A stretch of DNA of 13,939 nt from Russula earlei (GCA_025769875.1 JAGFNK010001165.1:1-13939), one strand, 5' to 3'; counted from the stretch's first letter, positions 1 through 9,147 are shown. Made by a program: numbers and translations. Notes: generated from the sequence alone by a model not told the origin.

Positions 1-105
1 GAATGCGTGCGATGAACGTGAAGCCCGCATGAGAATGCGTGCGTATGACTTGTGAAGCCCGCATGAGAATGCGTGTGTGCTAAGTCGATGCCCGCATGAG
101 AATGT
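1..105 (-). repeat. Tandem repeat inside E1 reverse transcriptase, period 33-34 bp
   Basis: The 16-base core GCCCGCATGAGAATGC occurs at 23-38 and 57-72, with a variant at 90-105 and a cut copy (GAATGC) at 1-6. Spacing is 34 and 33 bases. E2 has the same array in reverse at 8534-8655. The array lies inside the reverse transcriptase frame. Confidence 0.85.
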
Positions 106-1980
106 GTGCATGTAAAGCGAGTCACTAAGGACTCCATGAGAACGTAAGTCCCATGTACGATAGGCCTGTGTAAGACCAAAGAAAACTTTCTTGTCCGTCC
201 GGTGTGATGAAGCCTTGCGGTTGCTCCAATAAAACTAAATCTTGTCACCCAGTGAGCCAAATAGGAACGCCGACAAGACGTCCGTTGATTTCCCAATGTG
301 TTCGCGGGCCAACGCTGAACAAGAGTCGCTAAGACTCGGACCTGGCTACTGGTGAGAAGGTTTCATCAATGTCAATGCCTGCCTTGTAAATTGGGTGAAC
401 CCCTGTGCAATTGAAACGCGCGAAATCTCCAAGATTTGCGTGCTGCACACCCATTCCGATAAGATCTATAAGATCAATTGATCCCAGGTACCAATTTTCG
501 CAAGCGCGCGATCACATATTTGACACGCGACTTGCCACTCATCGGCAGAATCCGATAAAGTGCCTTCCCGATATGTAGCCTAGTGATCGCTTCGTAGCCG
601 AGCCATGTGATAAGCGCCCTCTCGGATCTGTGTATGCAGTCCCTCCGAACATTCGGAACGCGGACGCGAATAAGACCCAAGATGTGTAACTGAGAGCGGA
701 CGCGGTGGACCAATGAATTGTCCCAATAATGCTAAGTGATGATGGCATAAACGGTATGGCGGAGTGTGTGGAACTGGCTGTATAGGTGGGGTAAGGTCGA
801 GTGAGTGTGGTGTGAGGGAATCTAATGGGGTTTCCGGAGGCGCGGAACGAAGTGCCGACGATCCGGTTTATGTGAAAGTAAGGCAGAGAATGTCACCGGT
901 CCTGTAGGGACCAAGAGTTGTGCAGGCGGAGCAGTGTCTGTAACATGTCCCCTGGCTATGCAGTATGCGCTTGTCGTGCGATAAGATTACGATGGTCAGG
1001 CGTGTAGACATACGCCCTACATCTAAAGAAGGCGGAATTGTGAGACGACCGGAGTCAGTCCGTCCGTTCACAGTGTATGAAGTGTGTGTGCACAGAGAAT
1101 GCGTGATGGAGTCCGATCATTAGTATGGACGGCAGCGTTAGTACTAAGCTCCAGAACCCGAGGCTAAGACCAGCGCCGTGCAACTTTGAGCGCGTGTTGT
1201 CTTCAAGGGTCCGATTCCATCTATCCGGCACTCCATTCTCCTGTGGTGAATCTAGCATTGTTAATCTATGTTTGATCCCTCCATGAACTGATAAGTATGT
1301 GAGCGCGCGTTGCCTCAATAGCTAGCGCCTCGAATTGATCTCGCGTGCAGCAGATCGGCTAAGGTGCTGTAGATAATCTGTAGCCGAGGATCCATCGCTA
1401 AGGGGAAGCCCAGAAAAGAAGCGTTCGGTTGCCGAGTGTATACTCCGGACAGGATAACTGAGTCGCGATCGGTAAAGCCAAGCGAGATCCGAGTACCGGA
1501 ATCACTGTGATAGATTAACGCATGGTGGAAACATATGTCCCATGCGCTGATGCTGGATGTGGAATGATAGGAACTTCTTGCAGGTGTAGAGCTGGAGTTA
1601 TGAAGTTAATACACAATAGATTGTTCTCCAGCCAGCTGTGCGCGATCTTCCTGATCTTTGATGTGTAAATTTGAACACCCCTCTTGAGTGTAAGTGATGC
1701 ATCCCCACAGTTCCGAAGTAGTCGCGCTGCACTGTGTAGTCGCATGCATCGGCCTTCGGTACATATAGAATGTCTATGAGGGTTAATAAGGATATCTCCA
1801 AGGCCTTCCAGGCCGGCAGGACGGACTGCAGATCCAGTCCCAATCTGTCTGATGACTGTATAACCTCCCAGAGTAATAGATCTGGAGGCCGGAGCGCAAA
1901 TAATGAAGTCGGGGGTCCGGAACGGACTAATATGATGAGGAGCTCGATAGTCGTCAAGATCTAGCCGCCACGTAAAGGGA
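1..1980 (-). pseudogene. Decayed Copia pol of E1: protease, integrase, start of reverse transcriptase
   Basis: Pol of a Copia element encodes protease, integrase and reverse transcriptase. On the minus strand from about 1965: a protease-like stretch (APHHISPFRTPDF) whose active-site triplet reads DYR where E2 has DYG and functional copies have D-S/T-G. Next comes LIDILYVPKADA near 1745-1790, the usual lead-in to the GAG-pre-integrase domain. The integrase end SPQENGVPDRWNRT lies at about 1210-1255. The residue expected to be the catalytic Glu of the D,D-35-E triad is Asp (codon at 1223-1225). The segment that should hold the second catalytic Asp appears deleted. After GFW the frame shifts exactly as in E2. 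Reverse transcriptase follows from about 700 to 1, with the finger/palm region expanded by tandem repeats. Not functional. Confidence 0.75.
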
Positions 1981-2104
1981 AACCCAGAATCTCATATTCA
2001 TTGGACGTCCGATACCTCGGTGATAGGAGCAGTATTGCCCACTATGTACGCTGCTGACGTTCCTGTCAGTGCCTGTCACTTGTGTATTCGTTGCTTCTCT
2101 TCAG

Positions 2105-2620
2105 GTAGTCCAGACTGCGATGCCCAAGTTGATTGCAATAGCAGCAATTGTAATTTCGGACGTAGTGTTGTGTGGTCTTTTACCGGAATGACTGATTTTG
2201 TGAGGCGGAGAGGCCGGCCCGACGAACCATCTTCATTACTGATCCCTTACCTGGATCATGTGGGGAAAGGTCCATCGGAGCGCTCGGAGCGTAAGAATTT
2301 GTCGACGCAACAGCCGAGGTAGTGCGTGGGATAACAGTTTAGATAAGAAGGGAGACTGAAATGGAGATTCGAGATGACTACATGGGTTATATTGGGAGAG
2401 TGATCCATGCATCGTTTGATGTTTGGCATGCGGGAACGTCTGATGTGGTGTCGCCTACGTCCTAGGAATGGTGCGGGTAATGGGATGGCCCATGTGGTAG
2501 AACGCTTCGACATTGACTCTGACGCCGCCTGTAGCGCGTTTGAGTTCCTCCCACTTGAGCTTGCAAGTATACAATTTGATGTCATTTTTGTTACTGCCAA
2601 TGTGACCTTCTGAATGTATA
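2105..2620 (-). pseudogene. Decayed gag of Copia E1 with damaged CCHC knuckle
   Basis: The minus strand encodes fragments of a Copia-type gag, the capsid/nucleocapsid protein that packages element RNA. A piece reading YTCKLKWEELKRA sits near 2540-2580. It is followed by a nucleocapsid knuckle at 2105-2146 with C-x2-C-x4-H in order. The fourth ligand, four residues after the His, is Tyr (TAC) where Cys (TGC) is expected, so zinc binding should be lost. Stops and frameshifts separate the pieces. The 114-residue open frame at 2256-2600 covers part of it but changes frame relative to the knuckle. E2 holds the same sequence at about 6060-6527 with different indels. Confidence 0.65.
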
Positions 2621-3046
2621 TTTCAAGAGCGCGTGCATCTAAAAGTGTTCTCCCTCAGCGTCCTAAGAAGTATTGCTGGAGGGGCTATCATCTGTAACTG
2701 TAATGCGACGCGCGATAATTATTCAGGATGTGGGGTAATGGCCAGTAAGCGAGATGACCAAGCGAGTGATCGAGATCGAGGGAGGGAACGTAAACATTAG
2801 GCGAGGGTGCCGTGAGTGAACTTTAGGTAATTGCGAATTGCCAACCCGGGCTAACGGAGCAGTTGTTGCCGGATTATTGAAGATCAAATCAGTACCCCTG
2901 ACGCGTGATGATAACGCAGCTGCGTCAATCCTTCGGCTCCAGGGACCGAGGGAGTAGGGTGTCGTCTGATAACAGAGGCTTGTGAAGAGGGAAAAAAATG
3001 ATAAGCTTGTGTGTGAATCTTCGACTTTGGAATTTAGACACGGTCA
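2621..3046 (-). other. E1 leader and gag N-terminal region, no readable frame
   Basis: This lies between the primer-binding site and the first recognisable gag piece. It aligns in reverse with 5608-6040 of E2 but carries several short indels, for example around 2880-2960. I see no open frame or motif that I can assign to a protein. It probably holds the 5' untranslated leader and the decayed start of gag. Confidence 0.5.
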
Positions 3047-3058
3047 GGGCCCATAACA
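3047..3058 (-). other. Primer-binding site of E1 (tRNA-iMet anticodon-arm type)
   Basis: The plus strand reads GGGCCCATAACA directly against the inner LTR edge. On the minus strand this is the E2 primer site GGTTATGGGCCC with one terminal change. The core matches the anticodon arm of eukaryotic initiator tRNA (GGGCCCATAACC), not its 3' CCA end. Confidence 0.7.
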
Positions 3059-3578
3059 TGTTTAAGCAGATGGGCGCAGGTTATGAATAAGAGCGATAAG
3101 ATCCTTAAGATCTATCAAAAGATATTTCAGTATTGTGTAAGACAAGACGATATTCAGTAATACCTATCACACGATATCTACAACGCGTGATTAGATGCGA
3201 GAGATACGATAGGAAACAGTAAGTACTCACTTCAGTATTGTGTAAGAGACAAGACTGAAGTGATCTATCGAATACGACGCTCTTAAGTACTCCAGAGCGT
3301 CTCTAAGTACACTGCAGGTAGCTACCATCAATAAGAAACAAAGATCATACAAGGATCAGTCGTTAGTAGCTACCGATTGTCATCAATTAACTTATCATTG
3401 TAAGTAACGCAGATCTCAGCATATGAGCTGAGCCGGACCGTGATCCGACGTCATGCGTCTACACCGGTGATGCCCGGTCTGTAACCGACGCGTCAACGCG
3501 TCTGAGCTATGATTACATCACAATCGTCCAGGGTAGTGGTAACATACCAAATCACCCAAATCAATGATAATCTCAACA
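3059..3578 (-). repeat. 5' LTR of Copia copy E1
   Basis: On the minus strand it starts TGTTGAGATTATC at 3578 and ends at 3059, where E2 has TCAACA and this copy has TAAACA. It aligns along its length with the E2 LTRs at 5070-5595 and 9501-10025. It carries about a dozen private differences from both, several of them non-CpG (for example T to G in T-rich runs) plus short indels. The first 50 or so bases from the outer end are identical in all three LTRs. LTRs carry the promoter and polyadenylation signals of the element; I did not identify a clear TATA box. Confidence 0.9.
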
Positions 3579-3583
3579 GTTAA
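3579..3583. other. Right target-site flank of E1 (GTTAA)
   Basis: The five bases next to the outer LTR edge are GTTAA. They are the reverse complement of TTAAC, the right flank of E2 at 10026-10030. This is the main evidence for spacer inversion. Confidence 0.6.
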
Positions 3584-3612
3584 CTCTCGTAACCCCCCTT
3601 CTTATTCAGTTA

Positions 3613-5075
3613 ATGATCCCTCTATCCGACCGCGGACACACGATCTTTAACATAGCCGCCAGGGAACAACTGTTTTCCGGGATTCTTTCCCCTGGTGACT
3701 TCCGCGGCTTTCAACTTCTCATGATGGACCCCCGTTTTTCCGAGTTTCATTTATCCATACGAAGAGCAGTACTTACTGATTTGATATGGAATCACATTAC
3801 ATGATCAGCCTCCATAAATACTCCCACTCCTTCTCAGTGGTCAGCCTGGCACCACGAACACACTACCTCCGCTTACAATACCCCCATGTCGTCTCCTGCC
3901 TCTAACTTGTCTCCCCTACCTATTCTCACCCCTTCCCCCACCATCAAACAAGAACCCTCTCACCAGAAGTCATCCAACATATCATTGACCAATGCACCCT
4001 CATTGTCCCAGAAGAGACTGAACTCCAGGACCTCGCCGCCACCCTTAACCCACTCGCTATCCACGAGGGAACCCCCTCGCCTACCCCGACTGAAGTGGAC
4101 CCCACTCACCCTGGCCCCCCCTGGTTTGTTTAGAACCTTACACGCATGTTCCCCCTTTTTATATTCACATTAATGGGCGAAATGCCTCCTACCATACTTA
4201 CGCATCGCTCTTTACAATGGCGAACCCATGCTTCTAGGACTATGGGTCGAGGAGAGCCCACTTACGGAGAGAAGCTCATTGACCGGCCTGTGTCCTGTCT
4301 CTGCCCCCCACCCCTCTGTGACTGCCTCTGACCTCTGCCTCCTAATCGAGGACCATCCGTTCCACTTCAATGCTGCCCAGGCTCTTGAGAACCTTCACGA
4401 CCCCGGTGCCCTCGCTGACGTCTACCGCCTCCGTACCAGTTCATTCCAACTAAAATCTTAGAAGGCAAACGTGCATCTATCCAAGGAGCTTTAAGTGTCC
4501 TGCAAGGACAATTAGCTGATCGACTTCATGAAATCCAGGCTCACACCAAAGAAACCGCCGCCATCCGTGCCCGCCTCCACGCCAACAACACTTCCGTCTG
4601 AGTTCACCATCACTCGACAACCTTATGACCAATGGCGGCCTTACTCGTGATACCGGGCCATACTATTCACTAGCAGGGAGCTATGACAAAATCGAAGAGT
4701 CAAAGGAACTACCCACCTCTCCTTCTTCCTCACTACCCGTTCATCCCCCCTCTCTCCCTAACCTCCCCCTCTCGAGTACCTCCCCCGTGTTGTTGACCAA
4801 TCCCAAACGATGCTCCTATGGGATCACCCTCCCACTTTCCTCAAATGTTCTCTGACGACGCTAGCACCCCTAACACCCCTCTCACTCCTGCATGTATGAC
4901 TAAAGCACAGCGTCATCAGCTCCAGAAGCGACAACATGTCTGCAAACACTGCAGCACCAGAGGGCATTGGAACAAAGACTGTAACAAACCTCACACTAAC
5001 TGTAGTGGTCAAGTGGATTGCATCCTTAGGAGGACTCACCGGAGCTACAGAGGTCCTGTCCCAGGGCAATGTTGA
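3613..5075 (+). pseudogene. Broken gag-like gene with CCHC zinc knuckle
   Basis: Plus-strand fragments in three frames give a plausible gag layout, though I cannot name the family. A hydrophobic N-terminal piece (3613-3804, with LFSGILSPGDFRGFQLL) is followed by a Pro/Ser/Thr-rich stretch from 3886. An acidic piece (about 3965-4130, with PEVIQHIIDQCTLIVPEE) comes next. A piece with FNAAQALENLHDPGALADVYR ends near 4440. About 4448-4600 encodes a likely coiled coil (EGKRASIQGALSVLQGQLAD). A second Pro/Ser linker leads to a basic nucleocapsid with CKHCSTRGHWNKDC, a perfect CX2CX4HX4C knuckle, at about 4951-4992, and a second Cys/His-rich tail ending GPVPGQ. The last frame runs straight into the E2 LTR, where it stops at 5073-5075, so E2 cut this gene. 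Stops near 4134, 4235 and 4600 and several frame changes make it a pseudogene. It could come from a Gypsy-like element or from another retroelement's first ORF. Confidence 0.65.
4951..4992 (+). other. CCHC zinc knuckle of the spacer gag
   Basis: The frame that opens at 4818 reads CKHCSTRGHWNKDC: C-x2-C-x4-H-x4-C with every ligand in place. It is preceded by the basic run KAQRHQLQKRQHV, as in retroelement nucleocapsids that bind RNA. It is the best preserved motif of the spacer. Confidence 0.85.
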
Positions 5076-5595
5076 GATTATCATTGATTTGGGTGATTTG
5101 GTATGTTACCACTACCCTGGGACATGTGATGTAATCACAGCTCAGACGCGTTGACGCGTCGGTTACACGGACCAGGCATCACCGGCGTAGACGCATGACG
5201 CGTTGGATCACGCAGTCTGGCTCAGCTCATATGCTGAGATCTGCGTTACTTACAATGATAAGTTTAATTGATGACAATCGGTAGCTACTAACGACTGATC
5301 CTTTTATGATCTTTGTTTCTTATTGATGGTAGCTACCTGCAGTGTACTTAGAGACGCTCTGGAGTACTTAAGAGCGTCGTATTTCGATAGATCACTTCAG
5401 TCTTGTCTTACACAATACTGAAGTGAGTACTTACTGTTTTCCTATCTTATCTCTCGCATCTAATCACGCGTTGTAGATATCTTTTGATAGGTATTACTGA
5501 ATTATAGTCTTGTCTTACACAATACTGAAATATCTTTTGATAGATCTTAAGGATCTTATCGCTCTTATCATAACCTGCGCCCATCTGCTTCAACA
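5070..5595 (+). repeat. 5' LTR of E2 (526 bp)
   Basis: It begins TGTTGAGATTATC and ends TTCAACA, with 6 bp terminal inverted repeats TGTTGA/TCAACA. It is unusually rich in perfect short stems: CTCAGC/GCTGAG (5221-5238), GGTAGCTAC/GTAGCTACC (5280-5288 and 5329-5337), GACGCTCT/AGAGCGTC (5353-5360 and 5371-5378) and CACTTCAGT/ACTGAAGTG (5393-5401 and 5417-5425). The 20-mer TCTTGTCTTACACAATACTG occurs twice, at 5401-5420 and 5508-5527. Confidence 0.95.
5401..5527 (+). repeat. Direct 20-mer repeat within the LTR, 107 bp apart
   Basis: TCTTGTCTTACACAATACTG is present at 5401-5420 and 5508-5527, identical in both places, and the pair recurs in the 3' LTR (first copy 9832-9851). The first copy contributes to the loop and one side of a 9 bp stem. 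The nearby motif ATATCTTTTGATAG is also duplicated. Such repeats may bind a transcription factor, which is inference. Confidence 0.75.
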
Positions 5596-5607
5596 GGTTA
5601 TGGGCCC
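5596..5607 (+). other. Primer-binding site of E2 (tRNA-iMet anticodon arm)
   Basis: GGTTATGGGCCC follows the LTR with no gap. Its complement GGGCCCATAACC is the anticodon stem-loop sequence (CAT anticodon within it) of many eukaryotic initiator methionine tRNAs. Drosophila copia and yeast Ty5 are known to prime from this internal region of the tRNA rather than from the CCA end. Assignment is by motif and position. Confidence 0.78.
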
Positions 5608-6040
5608 TGACCGTGTCTAAATTCCAAAGTCAAAGATTCACACACAAGCTTATCCATTTTTTCCCTCTTCACAAGCCTCTGTTATCAGACGACACCCTAC
5701 TCCCTCGGTCCCTGGAGCTGAAGGATTGACGCGTGCTGTTATCTATCACACATCAGGGGTACTGATTTGATCTTCAATAATCCGGCAACAACTGCTCCAG
5801 TTAGCCTGGTTGGCAATTCGCAATTACCTAAAGTTTACTCACGGCACCCTCGCCTAATGTTTACAGTTCCCTCCTCGATCTTGATCACTTGCTTAGTCAT
5901 CTCAGCTTACTGGCCATTACCCCACATCCTGAATAATTATCGCGCATTGCATTACAGTTACAGATGATAGCCCCTCTAGCAATACTTCTTAGGACGCTGA
6001 GGGAGAACACTTTTAGACATGCGTGCTCTTGAAATATACA
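5608..6040 (+). other. E2 leader and gag N-terminal region, no readable frame
   Basis: This stretch parallels 2621-3046 of E1 in reverse. A short open frame at 5767-5967 exists, but it is not shared as a frame by E1 and has no motif I recognise. It is best read as untranslated leader plus the decayed start of gag. Confidence 0.5.
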
Positions 6041-6527
6041 TTCAGAAGGTCACATTGGCAGTAACAAAAATGACATCAAATTGTATACTTGCAAGCTCAA
6101 GTGGGAGGAACTCAAACGCGCATACGGCGGCGTCAGATCAATGTCAAGCGTTCTACACATGGGCATCCCTTACACGCACATTCCTAGAAGTTAGACGACA
6201 CACATCAGACGTTCCCGCGATTGCAACAAATGATGCATGGATCACTCTCCAATATAACCATTTATTCATATCGAATCTCCATTTCACCTCCTTATCTATC
6301 TAAACGTTACCCGACGCTTACTCGGCTGTCGCGTCGACAAATTCTAGCCTCCGGCGCTCCAATGGACCTTTCCACACATGATCCAGGTATGGATCAGTAA
6401 TGAAGATGGTCGTCGGGCCGGCCTCTCCGCCTCACAAAATACAGTCATTCCGGTAAAGACACACAACACTACGTCCGAAATACAATGCTGCTATTGCAAT
6501 CAACTTGGGCACGCAGTCTGGACTACC
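6041..6527 (+). pseudogene. Decayed gag of Copia E2
   Basis: The same gag remnant as E1 on the opposite strand, with YTCKLKWEELKRA at about 6082-6120 followed by single-base deletions relative to E1 around 6140-6185. These move the downstream sequence out of frame. The nucleocapsid knuckle at 6486-6527 reads CCYCNQLGH, keeping two Cys and the His, and then loses the last Cys (Thr in this frame). The two copies have different private breaks, so both decayed further after separating or contain base-calling indels. Gag would package element RNA in virus-like particles; this copy cannot encode it. Confidence 0.65.
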
Positions 6528-6677
6528 AGAAGGAGAAGGCAACGAATACAAAAGTGACAGGCACTGACAGGAACGTCAGCGCATACATAGTGGGCAATAC
6601 TGCTCCTATCACTGAGGTATCGGACGTCCGATGAATATGAGATTCTGGGTTTCCCTTTACGTGGCGGCTAGATCTTG

Positions 6678-8945
6678 ATCGACTACGGAGCTCCTCATCA
6701 TATTAGTCCGTTCCGGACCCCCAACTTCATTATTTGCGCTCCGGCCTCCAGATCTATTACTCTGGGAGGTTATACAGTCATCAGACAGATTGGGACTGGA
6801 TCTGCGTCCATCCTGCCGGCTGGAAGGCCTTGGAGATATCCTTATTAACCCTCATAGACATTATACATGTACTGAAGGCCGATGCATGCGACTACATAGT
6901 GCGCGCGCTACTTCGGAATGGGGGATGCATCACTTACACTCAAGAGGGGTGTTCAAATTTACACATCAAAGATCGGAAGATCACGCACAGCTGGCTGGAG
7001 AACAATCTATTGTATATTAACTTCATAACTCCAGCTCTACACGCGCAAGAAGTGTCCTATCATTCCACATCCAGCATCAGCGCATGGACATATGTTTCCA
7101 CCGCGCGTTATTCTATCACAGTGATTCCGGTACTCGGATCTCGCTTGGCTTTACGGATCGTGATCAGTTATCCTGTCTGGAGTATACACTCGGCAACCGA
7201 ACGCTTCTTTTCTGGGCTTCCCCTTAGTGATCGGATCCTCAGCTACAGATTATCTACAGCACCTTAGCCGATCTGCTGCACGCGAGATCAATTCAAGGCG
7301 CTAGCTATTGAGGCAACGCATGCTCACATACTTATCAGTTCATGGAGGGATCAACATAGATTAACAATGCTAGATTCACCACAGGAGAATGGAGTGCCGG
7401 ATAGATGGAATCGGACCCTTGAAGACAACACGTGCTCAAAGTTGCATGGCGCTGGTCTTAGCCTCGGGTTCTGGAGCATAATACTAACGCTGCCATCCAT
7501 ACTAATGATCGGACTCCATCACGCATTCTCTGTGCACACACACTTCATACACTGTGAATGGACGGACTGACTCCAGTCGTCTCACAATTCCACCTTCTTT
7601 TAGATCTAGGGCATATGTCTACACGCCTGACCATTGTAATCTTATCGCGCGACAAGCGCATACTGCATAGCCAGGGGACATGTTACAGACACTGCTCCGC
7701 CTGCACAACTCTTGGTCCCTACAGGACTGGTGACATTCTCTGCCTTACCTTCACATAAACCGGATCGTCGGCACTTCATTCCGCGCCTCCTGGAAACCCC
7801 CATTAGATTCCCTCACACCACACTCACTCGACCTTACCCCACCTATACAGCCAGTTCCACACACTCCGCCACACCGTTTATGCCATCATCACTTAGCATT
7901 ATTGGGACAATTCATTGGTCCACCGCGTCCGCTCTCAGTTACACATCTTGGGTCTTATTCGCGTCCGCGTTCTGAATGTCTCGGAGGGACTGCATACACA
8001 GATCTGAGAGGGCGCTTATCACATACGGCTCGGCTACGTGGAAGCGATCACTAGGCTACATATTGGGAAGGCACTTTAATCGGATTCTGCCGATGAGTGG
8101 CAAGTTGCGTGTCAAATATGTGATCGGCGCGCTTGCGAAAATTGGTACCTGGGATATCAATTGATCTTATAGATCTTATTGGAATGGGTGTGCAGCACGC
8201 AAATCTTGGAGATTTCGCGCGCGTTTCAGTTGCACAGGGGTTCACCCAATTTACAAGGCATTGACATTGATGAAACCTTCTCACCAGTAGCCAGGTCCGA
8301 GTCTTAGCAACTCTTGTTCAGCGTTGGCCACGTGAACACATTGGGAAATCAACGGACGTCTTGTCGGCGTTCCTATTTGGCTCACTGGGTGACAAGATTT
8401 AGTTTTATTGGAGCAACCACAAGGCTTCATCACACCGGACGGACAAGAAAGTTTTTCTTTGGTCTTACACAGGCCTATCGTACATGGGACTTACGTTCTC
8501 ATGGAGTCCTTAGTGACTCGCGTTTACATGCATGCATTCTCATGCGGGCTTCACAAGTCATACACACGCATTCTCATGTGGGCATCGGTTTCACGCGCAC
8601 GCATTCCCATGCGGGCACTTATCTCGGCTTCACGCTCATGCATTCTCATGCGGACATATGTCATCGCCAAGACGCGGGGGGATCCATTGCCATTTCCTTA
8701 TCAGTTCACATCCTCTCTGCTGATGACATCATTATCTTAGGTGACCCTCGCGGTCTCGACGCTCACATCTACGGGCAGCGCTCACATCTATGGGCACATA
8801 TACATCCTTGTCTATACGCTACGAGTTGACAGATCTAGGCGAGATCGCGTCATATCTCGGGATCCGCGTTACACGCGATCGCTCGGCTAACACAGACATC
8901 GATCATTCAAGGTACATCTTGGATCGCTTCGGGATGGCGGATTCC
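6678..8945 (+). pseudogene. Decayed Copia pol of E2: protease, integrase remnant, reverse transcriptase
   Basis: Protease: IDYGAPHHISPFRTP from 6678, with the catalytic triplet D-Y-G (6681-6689) in place of D-S/T-G. A GAG-pre-integrase lead-in follows near 6840. Integrase end: SPQENGVPDRWNRT at 7373-7414, where the expected catalytic Glu is Asp (7400-7402). The middle of the catalytic core appears deleted, since I find neither of its two Asp motifs. The frame shifts after GFW. Reverse transcriptase: FSPVAR near 8278, TDVLSAFLFG with the first catalytic Asp at 8355-8357, EQPQGFITPDG at 8411-8443, a tandem-repeat expansion, then ADDIIILGD with the Asp pair at 8722-8727, and YELTDLGEIASYLGIRVTRD at about 8820-8880. 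These lie in several frames with stops between, so the gene is dead. No RNase H was found. Confidence 0.8.
8534..8655 (+). repeat. Tandem repeat in the reverse transcriptase of E2, four cores
   Basis: The core GCATTCTCATGCGGGC occurs at 8534-8549, 8568-8583, 8601-8616 and 8640-8655, with one or two changes each. Periods are 34, 33 and 39 bases. In the frame open from 8314 the units read HSHVGIGFTRTHSHAGTYLG-like, an echo of the normal sequence just before the catalytic YVDD box. It is an in-gene duplication shared with E1. Confidence 0.88.
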
Positions 8946-8994
8946 ACTCCGCTCCACTCCTGTAATCTCGGAGGTCTCACCTCGGGATGGCGGA
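8929..8994 (+). repeat. 53 bp imperfect direct repeat at the end of reverse transcriptase
   Basis: TCGGGATGGCGGA occurs at 8929-8941 and again at 8982-8994, each followed by a run of CCGCTCC/TTCCGC-like units. The first copy still encodes FGMAD, the usual end of Copia reverse transcriptase. The second looks like a duplication of that stretch. Confidence 0.6.
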
Positions 8995-9147
8995 CTTCTG
9001 TTCCGCTTCCGCATTCCGCTCCGTTCCGACGCGGAAGTCCAGTTGATCAAGCACTCCGGAGACGCAACGCCTATGGCGATTAGGCAATATATTAATGTTT
9101 TAACGGCGGCCTCCCCTATGTGCAGATCTGAACACTTCACTGGAAAC

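Larger units (their letters stand above)
1..3578 (-). mobile_element. Ty1/Copia LTR retrotransposon copy E1, 5' part
   Basis: Read on the minus strand, this runs from a complete 5' LTR (3578 down to 3059) through a primer-binding site, gag, protease, integrase remnant and the start of reverse transcriptase, then leaves the window at base 1. It is a near reverse complement of 5070-8645, so the missing 3' part (roughly 1.4 kb judging from E2) should lie to the left. Copia assignment rests on the order protease, integrase, reverse transcriptase and on family motifs in both copies: LYVPKADA, SPQENGVPDRWNRT and, in E2, DDIIILGD. No frame stays open for long; stops and 1-2 base indels are frequent. 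The right flank is GTTAA (3579-3583). The left target site is outside the window. Confidence 0.88.
1..8645. repeat. Giant inverted repeat: arms 1-3578 and 5070-8645, spacer 3579-5069
   Basis: The left arm is the reverse complement of the right arm along its whole length, from the outer LTR edge to the fourth tandem-repeat core in reverse transcriptase. Arm lengths (3578 and 3576 bases) agree closely, and the left arm ends only because the window does. Divergence is several percent with many 1-2 base indels. The arms are two insertions of one Copia family in opposite orientation. The sequence could form a very large hairpin and is a candidate for inversion or instability. Confidence 0.92.

Noticed and set aside
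1..110. Regularly spaced repeats resembling a CRISPR array
   Set aside because: Units are 33-39 bp including both core and spacer, the spacers resemble each other, and the array lies inside a reverse transcriptase frame of a eukaryotic transposon.
6734..7267. 177-residue frame in E2 as an intact protein
   Set aside because: It crosses protease, pre-integrase and integrase remnants and stays open by chance; family motifs appear in other frames and E1 does not keep this frame.
1..8645. The giant palindrome as a fold-back sequencing chimera
   Set aside because: The arms differ by several percent with distinct indels and are separated by 1.49 kb of unique sequence. A fold-back read would give near-identical arms and little or no unique loop.
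8314..8829. 171-residue frame in E2 as a new repeat protein
   Set aside because: It is the reverse transcriptase palm with an internal tandem duplication; flanking RT motifs lie in adjacent frames.
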